Positions 32,702 to 43,123 of a DNA stretch of 64,000 nucleotides are shown piece after piece; within the stretch, counting starts at the first letter, position 1, and each line of letters opens with the position of its first letter. Under the pieces are notes generated by a model that saw only the letters and a list, made by a program, of their open reading frames with translations, made no database searches and was not told the DNA's origin. The stretch is from Silene latifolia (lineage: Eukaryota > Streptophyta > Magnoliopsida > Caryophyllales > Caryophyllaceae), in contig NC_133526.1 of assembly GCF_048544455.1 (NCBI RefSeq), positions 1,132,001 to 1,196,000 on the forward strand, written 5' to 3'. Both the position numbers and the translations under genes were made by a program.

Positions 32702-34030
32702 TGTAACACCCCCTCATACCAAGGTACCTTACCAGACTACCCCAAAGATGAAAGGTCATACCATCTCGGTTGCCCGAGGTTAGTATATCAAAGTTAACGA
32801 TCCAACCACAATTATTAAAGTGTAATGAATAAAGTTTACATGTTCTCAAAAACCAAGAGCCAAAGTACAACGGTGAAAGTCTAACAACTATAAATGAAAA
32901 CTAAGTCTCTTGTCGGCGGAAGCTAGACTCGAGTGATGACTCCCCCTGACTGTCCCATAGCTAAAGAGCTCCATCACCTGTCTCAATCTGCTCATCATCC
33001 CCGAATGGATCACCAAGATTTTATAAAACAACAACGGGGTCAGTTACTGCAGAATCAAAGTAAGACAAGTATAAAACATAACCAGCTGATCAACAACCAT
33101 CACCATCTCCCATTATCACACAGTAACCGACTGCACACTAAAGTGTGTAGCCCTGCCAGATTATACCCATCGCAACAGGTAATTCTCACCGCCAAAAACC
33201 GCAAATCAATCCCCACCTAAGCCCCGCTCATCAACGAGCGATAACCCTGTCCATTAATGTGCACATTCCCACCTGTGGCAGGTTCTACAGAGGGCGAAAC
33301 TAGGGTGTGAAGACCACTCCCGCAAGTGACTCCACTCAACCGAGGACGCACCTCGCGAACCGTTATCATCAACATCATCACGACACCAACCCCAATACTC
33401 CAACAACAAGATCAGTAGATAATCACTATAACAATTACAATGATCAAAATACCACATCAATCTTAATTCAAATAAACAGTAAAACTGAGTAGGGAAACCC
33501 TACCTTAGCACAACAGCAAGAGACACAAGCAAGCGATCTAGAACGGCTCCTCTACGAAATGCTCGCCTAACAACAATCACATAAACAATAATCACCATAT
33601 GCACAAGTCCTATTTTCCCCAAATCACAATTAAAGCCAAACCCTAAGATAAATCAACGCATAACAGGAAACAAGGACTTACCGACGATAGAACAAAGGAT
33701 GAATGCACTTGCTAACGATCACACACACACACACACACTAGGAAGATATTTGGAGAGGATTAGAGCGTCTATGAGTGATTAGGTTTTGTAAAAGTGTAAT
33801 TAGAAACTGATTAACGTGTTTATATAACTTTAATCGTTTCCAAATCAAACCGCGGAAATAATACCCGTCAGACCGGATACACGGTCGAGTACCCTTTACT
33901 CGGTCGAGTATTCCACATACTCGGCCGAGTGTTCCTGGGCAGTAGCCAAACCAGGATACACAACACCCTTTACTCGACCGAGTAGGCTATACTCGGCCGA
34001 ATACCAGTTTAGGAAAACAGTAGTATTACA
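32702..34030 (-). repeat. 5' LTR of the minus-strand gypsy element (1329 bp)
   Basis: In window orientation it runs from TGTAACACCCCC to GTAGTATTACA. It contains an (AC)10-like microsatellite at about 33719-33738, a minus-strand TATA box (TTATATAAACACG, about 33815-33828) and five CTCGGYCGAG-type palindromes at 33883-34002. Borders are backed by the adjoining primer site on one side and TG...CA ends on both. Confidence 0.75.
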
Positions 34031-36349
34031 CCAACAGATTGAGAAAACCAACATGCCATGTCCAACATGAACCTACGGAGACACAATCCTTTCCTAACCA
34101 AACCCATTTATTTGACTTAGTTTATTAGCAAACAAACTAAAACAAAGACTCCCATAAAAAGGAGATTGTTAGGAAATACACTAAAAGCAGTAAATGAAAA
34201 ACGATTTGACATTAGCTTAAAGGGAAAACCACTTCATCCAATCCAACCATTACCACCTTCGAACTCAAATCCAACATGTCCGGTTCACTCAAACGGACAA
34301 ACTAACCCAAACTAATCCACAATAAAACAAACATGCATGACATCAAAAAAGCCCAAAAAGGAAAAGTTCTTCCAACAGGACCAAATGGATGAAAAACAGC
34401 AAGACAACAAGTGGCCAACGACGAGACGCAAATCCCAATGAGCGACAAGGGAGCAAAGATCAAACACATACAGCCGATACAAGACATTAACTTACCACTT
34501 TCATGTCACCGTGCCAAAAACTTTTAACCCCCAACCACTAACACTAGATTTAACCCCAAGACCACACCGATCAAAAACATCCGTACACGGAACGGGTGAG
34601 AATAATGAGAATCCAAAGAAAATATCAAAGTACACCAACCCAAAATCCGATAGGTCGGGGAAGGGGCGAGGGAAGGGGGAGCACCATATCGTTTCAAACA
34701 CCAACGTAATGAGATAAGAACAAGACCGATCATCAACATAAAAACAAACTGCGTTATCAGAGTTGGAGATAATGTGTAGAATCTTGGTTTTTGATCTTAT
34801 AGTAATAAGGTTATCCAATAAACTTGTTTGTCTTACGATGTGTGCATTCGAGTATTTGTCGATTTCAGTAGGTTTGGTGTGTAAGTTATGCATCGGACAA
34901 TACTACTTTTGGAATCAGATTGTCCCCATCAAATGTCGTATCGCCAGACCGTCTCTTGAATTTATGAATGTGACAAACCAGGGTCCAATTCAATTGTCTA
35001 AAAGCTGTCTTTGGAACAAATGGTCGGGGATGGAGTGACGAGTATAATAAAAAAGGACGTAAAAAAATACAACGTAGTAACATTTGTGGGTAAATACTAA
35101 TAATATGTGGCAATAGCTTAATAATTTGTGGCTATGTATATAACATAATTATACTTTGGCGATATATTATTGCAATATACGTATTTATCAATATAAACTT
35201 TTTTTTACGAGGCATCTTGTCCTCAGGGCACACAGTGCGATCGCAATTTCTTGATTACATAACACTAACAACGTCATAACATAACTAGCGCGTGCATTTC
35301 ACGGGTAATAGAACTAGTTAAACTATAAAAAACTCATTAAGGTTTTGTATACTTATATCCTCAAGCAAGAAACACACCACTTTTTTCATTATCTTCAATC
35401 TTGATTTAGAACTTGTTACTTTTGTTGTGGAATGTGGATTAAAAATGAACTAACTAAAATGTTGATGAGCGAAATAAACATATTAAACTTTTTTTTAGGT
35501 AAAACATGTCAATTCCGTAGTACTGAAGACAAAGTTTAACCAATAAAATGTCTTAGCAACTTCTTGATAATTATTTGTTTGTGACATAACAGATACTCGT
35601 ATCTAATAGTCCAATGAAATATGTTATTTAGCGATAATAGGAAGCGTGAGACCGATGACAAATATTCAATTTCAAGGAGTCACTTACATATGTTGCATAT
35701 GAGCAACTAATATAGGGGTGTCAAGCACCCTCGTAGCCGCTGAGATGTGGCCATAAAAGACCTTCCGTATTGTAAATGATGCACAAACTGTTGCTACGTG
35801 GACGAATTTGAATGACCCGCATTATATTGAATCGGGTCTACCACCACAATTTCCGACACCGACGCACTCTGATATTCAGTTCGTACCTATAACTAATTAT
35901 AATGCTTATTTAAACTTAGCCAACATGATAATCATCGTCGTCGATGATACTACAAAAAAAGAAAGGAGAAGGCAAGAGGAAAAGACAAAATTTGAGCGCT
36001 AGGGATCATGCGATGAGTAGGGTGCTTGTTGTAGCTCAACAACCAAAAGTAATCATCAAATCACAACTCCGGCCGATGACGCACTCGTTGTTGTGGCAAA
36101 ACATTATTTCAGATGTTGCAGCTGAGAATGCAACGGCATCATAACATCACATATTTTGAGTTCCGAAATTTCTTTCCACTGGAATAGCGCTACAAGACAT
36201 AAGATATCCGACCCCGAGTTGTAATAACAACATGTCATGCGATTAATAATTCCAATACAAACTTAGTCTGGAATTTTTATTTGGCAGCACCGGGTTGGGG
36301 TACAAACCCACATCAAATCATCACAACGTCTACCTCATTTGACGTAGTA
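34031..36349. other. Intergenic, nothing recognised
   Basis: Mixed AT-rich DNA with short frames on both strands (longest about 130 codons, 34501-34893 minus) that resemble no family I know. It is probably old repeat and ordinary intergenic sequence. Confidence 0.5.
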
Positions 36350-36354
36350 GCCGG
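36350..36354 (+). other. Target-site duplication GCCGG, left copy
   Basis: GCCGG just before the left LTR equals GCCGG at 45957-45961 just after the right LTR. A 5-bp duplication is what LTR-element integrase makes. Confidence 0.92.
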
Positions 36355-39196
36355 TGTAATACCCCGTATTTTATATAATAAATTAAATGGTTTTATATAA
36401 TAAATTACATGGATATTATATATATTAAATATTATACATTTTATAATATTAATTAAGTCGGGTAATCGTCGAATCGATAATTACGCTAAACTATCGATAT
36501 AAGTTAATTGTGACGGGTTTTTAAGGAATGCGAAAGGTGAACTAAACAATTAAACATCGGCCCATTTGAGCTGGCCCAATACACGTCCAGCCCAATTAGC
36601 CTTACCCTATTTAAACCCTAACCCTAAACCTAACCCTAAACCTAACCCTAACAGTCCCTCTACCCGCCTCCCTCTTTCTCACTCCCTCATTCACGCCTCC
36701 CTCCCTTTCTCCAGCTAAAACTCTAACCCTCACGGATTATAGAGAGAGAGTGGTGGCTAAGGTTATTGACGGCACAACAAGGAGGGCCATAGGCCGTTCG
36801 TCGATGACTGTGGTTGGCCGTGGTGGCTGCTGTGGCGGCAGGAAATGGTAAGGACGCAACATCTCTCCTCTGTTTTCATTGTTTTGTCGGGTTTTCTGTC
36901 TTGTTTTATGTCTTATAGAGGTGAGGGTAGTGGTGGTTGATGGGGTAAGGTAAATGGGTGGTCAGGGTAGAGTGTATTGGTGGTGGGTAGGGTAGTTGTA
37001 GTTGGTGATGGTGGTGGTAATAGGCGGCATCGACGGGGTGGTAGGAAAAGGTTATTACAAGAGTTCCAGTTAAGTTTAGACAGGTAGTATTGGGGTGGCA
37101 CCACCGTGGACTAGGGGGAGGTCGACACGGTGGTGCTGTGGTGTTTGTGGGCGTAGGTTGAGGGAGAACAGAGCTGTGGTGGTTGGCATGGAATAGAGCA
37201 GGGCTGCGGTGGTGGCGAGTTGAAAAAAAAGGGGGTGTGTGGGAAGGCGTGGTGGTGAACCAGGCCAAGTGATGGCCTGGGTTTGGACCGCCGGCGGCAG
37301 TCGACCCCAATGGGGGTGGCCGTTGGTGGCTGGGGCAGAGTGGGGACCACGGCTGGTGTTTAGTACGGTGGTTCAGGTGGTGTTTGAAGGGTGAGGGCGA
37401 GAGCGAAGTGTGGTTGGCGTGAGTCGGCTGTTTTGGTTTTTGAATCGGGTTTTCCATAAGTTAAATTCGTTAATTAATCTTATTCTTAATTAATTAACTC
37501 CCGAGGGCATTAAAATAATTAAAAGACGGGTTTTCATAGTTAATCATTATAATACATTAACGGGCCGTACTCTTAATTAATTAATGAAATTCACGTGTCA
37601 TTAAATAATGTTGTTAATCTAATTCCCGAGTTGATTAAATTAATTAGAGACGGGATTGAGTCGGGATGTTTGAGTTATTTAAAGTTTGATTCGAGTACTT
37701 CTTAATCGGATAATTCGTTTAATCCTCTAATTATCGGGTTGGTTTAAGTTCCGAGTTAATTAAATAAAATAATAATTAATTAACTAGAAATGGGATTTTG
37801 AGACGGGATTGTTTAAGTTGTTTAAGGAATTGATTCGGGTATTTATAAATCATATAATTCATTTAATTATCATATTAGTTATCCAATTTAATTCCCGAGC
37901 CGGTTAAATAATTCAAGTCGGGTTTTGAGTCGGGTTTGTTAAAAGAGAAAAGTTACTATATCGGGAAGGTTTCCATTTTAAGAAATTATACTTTAATAAC
38001 TTCCATTTTGGGAAGTTGGGTCAAATACTAATTGGGTTACTTTATTTATCACCGGCATATGTTGGTGTCGGGATTATATTTCGGAAGACTTCTAATTGAG
38101 AGATCTCCATATTTAGTAGTTAGTAATTATAAATATTATAATTGTGCTAGGTGATGGATTCGTGAAGGATCGATAATCAATTCATTGCTTTATTCTGGAC
38201 TGCTAATTGGATTTGCTGGCACTTGAGGTAGGGGAAATACACTTGTCCTAATATCGTCGTTGTTGAATTGTGTTGGTTGGATTCGTGGTTGATCTAAGTT
38301 ATCATTTATATTCGGGAAGGTGATTGACTGAATTGATCATATTGAGTATGATAGTACAATATCGGATCACTGGCATGATTTTATGATTCATCATTTAATT
38401 GATTTATATAACGTGTTGCATCAATTTCTTTTGAGCATTCATATGCATTGGAGTTGGAGGATGTTGTGTGACATGGTGTGGAGATTATTCAGGGTCTTGT
38501 GATATGGTGTGGAGATTATTCAGGGTCTTGTGATATGGTGTGGAGATTATTCAGGGTCTTGTGATATGGTGCAGAGATTATTCAGGGTCTTGTGATATGG
38601 AGCGGAGATTATTCAGGGTCTTGTGATATGGAACAGAGATATTCAGGGTCTGTGATATTCAGGGTCTGTGATATTCAGGGTCTGTGACATGGTGTGGAAG
38701 TTATTGATATGGTGTGGAAGTTATTGATACGGTGTGGAAGTCATTGATATGGTGTGGAAGTTATTCAGGGTCTGTGATATGGAGAGGTGGAGTATGTGAC
38801 GAATTGGAAATGGAGTTATGTATTTTGTTGTCGTACTTATTATGTTTTCCCTACTCAACCTCGTGGTTGACCCTGTGTATTCGTGAACACCTGTGATGAT
38901 CCGTTTTATGGGGAGCAGACTTGACAGGTTTAAGAGATAGGACGGGAGCTTGATGGGCGTGAGACATTGGATCAGACGACTTAGTGGCTAGATCATCACC
39001 TAGAAGACTTTCACTTTTATTTATGTCAGTTCTTGTAATCGAGTTGAAAAGAGGTTTGTAATAATTAAGTTAAAATATTATATAATTGCCTTGGAGTTTA
39101 ATTTGTTATTCACTACCTCGGGAAACCGAGATGGTAACAGTCCGTTTTATTAGAGAATGTCTTGACGAGGACTTCTTTTATAAACCGGGTGTTACA
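36355..39196 (+). repeat. Left LTR of the LARD (2842 bp)
   Basis: It runs from TGTAATACCCCGTATTTTAT to GGTGTTACA. A TATA-like CCCTATTTAAACCC at about 36606-36619 is followed at once by telomere-like AACCCTAA repeats and a CT-rich tract, a likely promoter and transcript start. A 31-bp minisatellite lies at 38465-38790. Pro/His-rich minus-strand frames in the G/T-rich part are judged spurious. Confidence 0.93.
38465..38790 (+). repeat. Minisatellite inside the LARD left LTR
   Basis: About six units of 31 bp contain ATATGGTGTGGAGATTATTC and AGGGTCTTGTG, followed by shorter 17-20-bp derivatives. The same array is in the right LTR at about 45230-45545, with slightly different copy composition. 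Confidence 0.9.
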
Positions 39197-39199
39197 AAG

Positions 39200-39213
39200 T
39201 GGTATCGAGAGCG
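39200..39213 (+). other. Primer-binding site of the LARD
   Basis: TGGTATCGAGAGC starts three bases after the left LTR. It is a variant of the tRNA-Met-type site TGGTATCAGAGC used by many plant Ty3/gypsy elements. Confidence 0.8.
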
Positions 39214-42200
39214 AACGATCCTCGTGCCTAAACCAATGAGCCCAATGAACCTAGGATGAGTCTAAATAAAATGAACACCGGGATAGAACTGTTAGGAGCA
39301 CACTGAGGTAAGGTTTGAGTTAGGGGCCCCCTCACACCGAACCAGTGGCCCTCTCAGTTTGACTCGGACAACCTGAGGGTATACGAGAGAAAAGGGTAGA
39401 AAAGTTGCTTGAGATTGAACCTGAGATTTCTACATCATTGCCTAAGTGTTGATTGATGCATTGATTACTGCATAATCGAGTGATATATACCTTAAGACCT
39501 ATATATTCTAACCATTCTACAGGACAACGCTGCGGTAAGTATTTTGTATGAATGATGACGTGATCATATAATGTTGAGAAATGAGAAATAAATTTTCGAG
39601 TTCAGGTTAATAATCAATGAAGTGTTGTGCTAGTCGTGAGCATGAAAATAATTACGAGTCGATGATAATTACCTAGGTGGATGTTGAATGATGTGCTGAT
39701 AGTACTAATGTGACTAAGTAATATGCGGTTGTGTGATCCCGAAGCCATGCTAGTATAATAATGTGATAGTAATAAGAAACGCTGTTGAATTGCCTGTTTT
39801 TAGTCATAGCAATCGTAATGTAGATGTAATGAGTAGATCGAGATGCGAAGGGGTTCTATAGGGTATATGTTTACGTAAGTACAGTGTGAGATCTAAGTTG
39901 GTATGGGTTAGTAACGATAGTGTGGTTGAAAGAGTTGGAACATATAAAATGAATTGACTTAGTGATGAGACTTGTTTTGGTTGATGTTATCCTTTAATTG
40001 ACCTTACTACCATTTCTTTCCTGTTTATTGCCTATCAATGAAAATTTTATGAAAGGTAGCCTCGTCAGTTAGTATTCATTTAGCGTTGGTTTCACGCTTA
40101 TAAGATATACAGACTAGGAGTAATAATTATTTTGGTGAGCTGTGGTTAGGAAGTTCTGTGCAGTGATATTTTGACCAACGATTTTGTGAAAATCCTCATT
40201 TAAATGGTATTAATAATTTTTGCATAATTCCAACTCCAACGATCGTAAAATTCACATATGTTTTCAAATTGATAAGCCCCGAAAATTCTTGATGTCACTT
40301 TATTAAATAATAAGTTTTGGGAAACTGACCCAAATTTAAGACCAATTGCTGCCACATGTTTGTTTGGACCAACTGAGTTGTAAAATTCTTTAAAAATGGT
40401 ATTCTTGTGCTTTGAACCTAATTCTTTCCCTGTGATTTTAACTCTCCGCGTTTTGTAAAAGTAATATGAATCAAGTTTTAATCGAACGGTTATTTTTTTG
40501 GTGATCTTTGAAAGTTACAACGTGAATCAGGACTTTTAAAATGTGTGTTCTAGGTTGAGTCTTCATACAGTGTGTGAATAATTCACGAGCCTTAATAATG
40601 TGAATTTATAATGTCCTTATATGATGATAGTAGCAGGCATGTTCAGTAGTTACGTATCTCAACCAGTGATAAAAATTGAAGTGTGGTTGATAAATTGTTA
40701 GCGTGATGGTATGAGTAAATTGAATAAATTAATTTGATTCGTAATCGAGGGTGAAATATTTTATACGAGTCCAGTTGTTACATGTTTTATATATGTTGGG
40801 TATGTTGTAATATCTCTGGTGTGTTCATCATAATTACATAGTGGTCTAATATATAAATATAAACTACAGTGTCATATCGTAGTAAAGTCAATGGCGTTAA
40901 AAGTCAATTTGATCGTTCTAATATACTCGCATGAATATGATAATAATTATGTCTAAAAGTTTACACATGGATGATGGTAGTGATTGTGTCTAAATGTTCA
41001 CACATGTAGGATGTCATTTGAGTTCTAAGGTCTTTCATATGAGTTGTGTGCCCATAAGTTATAACTATTACCTACATCGTATTAAATTATTTCAGTGAAC
41101 CTAAAACCTATAACATGATAATAAACAGTGTCATTATTCTTTATTGAATATGTTCGTTATTATATTGTCACAAAATGCTAAAGTGATTCATGCAATTATA
41201 ACACGACATTCGACATATCTATGTTCTCGAGTCGTTATTATCAATTATATCCTAATAGGGATTGTTATGATAATTATGTTAGCAATTATAGTGGGATAAC
41301 CCTTTTATGATTCACATGATATACATTGGTTTAAATGATAGTCGTTATAGTTACGTTCAATTGACCCATGAATACAACTGAGTAAAGAAGTGCAACTAAA
41401 ATCCTGATGATTGAGGTAATAGTCGTCCATTAGTAAAGATAGGACTGAAATGAATAAGATGAACTTGTAATTTACAATATAGGAGTCGACACCTCAACTT
41501 GTTTTGTTTAAAGGAATTGTATCAAATTAAGTTTATCTGATTTTGAGTTTCGTAGTAAGCTATAAATGAGTTCTATGATGGCCCTGTTATGAGAATATGT
41601 TAAGAAAATTAGTCACCATCCTGTATGAAAGTACAAGTTTAGAAAAATGAAGTTAGATTTTGCCGTGTGAGTATAAATCCTAAAGGAGATTTCCTAGTAG
41701 TGTCCGTTGAATGGTTACATGATAGTTGCTAAGTCTGGAGTAATGAAATTAGAACGGAGTCACAAGTGGTGGGTCAAGTTAGTCATGTTGTTCGTTCAGG
41801 TAGCAAATTGGTGGATTGTGGTTGGTTACGAATGTCGAAACGGGAAATGTGATGTGGTGATTTAAGTGAGTTACGTGTTAACATGGTAAGTTGATATTAG
41901 CATGACAGGTAACGAATAATTGTAAAATTGGTGTCGTTAAATACACTAACCTTGTATGTCATTGTGTTGGGTGCAGTTTAAATATATTAATACAAAGAAC
42001 AAAAATTTATGTATGAGTCTTGTATGTTGCCTTTCCAATATCGTTGCTTAATCGCTTGTGTGACTCGACCAATAAGTTATAAAATTTGCCAATCAATGTG
42101 CATTCGTCGTTTATGAATAAATACCGAACCCTTTGTTATGAGAATTGAAAATATTTCTAAGATGATAAGTACTGCGAAACTGATTGTCTTCTTTTCTATT

Positions 42201-43110
42201 GGTGATTCTGTGTCGCGACCTAAATCTATACCATCAAGTAAAGAAAAGTCAGATTGAACCTATTAAGTTATAAATTCACATAAATCGATTTATCAAATGT
42301 CGACCTTAATTCGTTTCTTATGTGATTGATCCCCTATATTCTAAAGTATGAAAATTACAATGATTGGTGAGGCGAATAATTACTAATGATTTTACTGGTG
42401 ACGGTAGCATCCTTGAAAGAGTTGTATATCGATTGTTGGTAAGAACTAGTTATCTGGAACGTGAGTTGAGAACCTTTTATCCTTTTTAAGTTGTTAGCAG
42501 TAATTTGGGACCGTTGTTATAATAATGAAGGTTACGAGGACGTAACCATGTTTCTAGTTGGGGAGGATTGTAAAATCTTGATGCTTAAATTGCACTTGTT
42601 TGTAGGTTATAGTTGACCAAGTTGATGTTTAGTTGTGGGGTACCTATACAAATGAGTTCCATACGTGTTGTTCCTACTTCTGTTAGTTGGTTGATGTGTA
42701 AAAGGAGAGTGTGATTAAACTACTGGTATTGAGTTATGAGTTGTGGGGCCTCCGTGCCGAGTTATGTTTGCGGTCCAGTGCGACCATGGTTAATGGGTTA
42801 TGTTGAATTTGAGGTCGGAATTTAGATGGAAGATGACAAAGTGTTCTCGATGATTATTTAGTTGATTATACATTTGTGTTCTCGCTTAGTTATTAGTTAG
42901 AGTTACTTCGGCTAAGTAAAGATTTGTAAAACTTCGGGACGAAGTTTATTTTTAGAGGGCGTAAATGTAACATTTCGTAATTATTATGTTTAACTGATAT
43001 GTCAAAAGTGTGTGTTAATCGAGTTAGAAATGCGTAACGTCCGTAAGTACGAAATGCATACCCTTCTGGGGTTTGGGTACGGGAGCGAACTTCGGGACGA
43101 AGTTCATTTT
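39214..43110 (+). other. Non-coding interior of the LARD
   Basis: AT-rich sequence without long frames or retroelement protein motifs on either strand. At its right end the block CTTCGGGACGAAGTT plus a short purine run occurs twice, at about 42932-42962 and 43090-43115. The first copy is followed by GGGCGTAAATGTAACATTTC, as if an older LTR start had once been there. Confidence 0.8.
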
Positions 43111-43123
43111 AAGGGGGGAAGAC
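43111..43123 (+). other. Polypurine tract of the LARD
   Basis: AAGGGGGGAAGAC sits directly before the TG of the right LTR. Confidence 0.85.

Larger units (their letters stand above)
28896..34030 (-). mobile_element. Ty3/gypsy retrotransposon, minus strand, 5' half (broken, nested)
   Basis: Read on the minus strand: 5' LTR (34030-32702), tRNA-Met-type primer site, leader with an inserted foreign LTR, gag, CCHC zinc knuckle and the start of protease, where it stops against another element near 28896. RT and everything downstream are absent. LTR start TGTAATACTACTG, LTR end GGTGTTACA and PBS GTGATATCAGAGC are typical of plant Ty3/gypsy chromovirus-like elements. The copy is a fossil; one LTR only, so no age estimate. 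Confidence 0.8.

Noticed and set aside
34501-34893. 130-codon minus-strand frame in intergenic DNA
   Set aside because: No family resemblance, overlapping frames of similar size in other phases, and no splice or promoter context.
36615-36655. Interstitial telomere sequence
   Set aside because: Only a few AACCCTAA units, mixed with AAACCTAA, and the same run recurs at the same place in the other LTR; it is part of the element.
36906-37457. Pro/His/Thr-rich minus-strand frame, repeated at 43663-44214
   Set aside because: It lies in the G/T-rich part of the LARD LTRs and is present twice only because the LTRs are duplicated; composition is low-complexity.
38465-38790. Regular repeats resembling a CRISPR array
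   Set aside because: Units are contiguous without unique spacers, in a plant LTR; this is a minisatellite.
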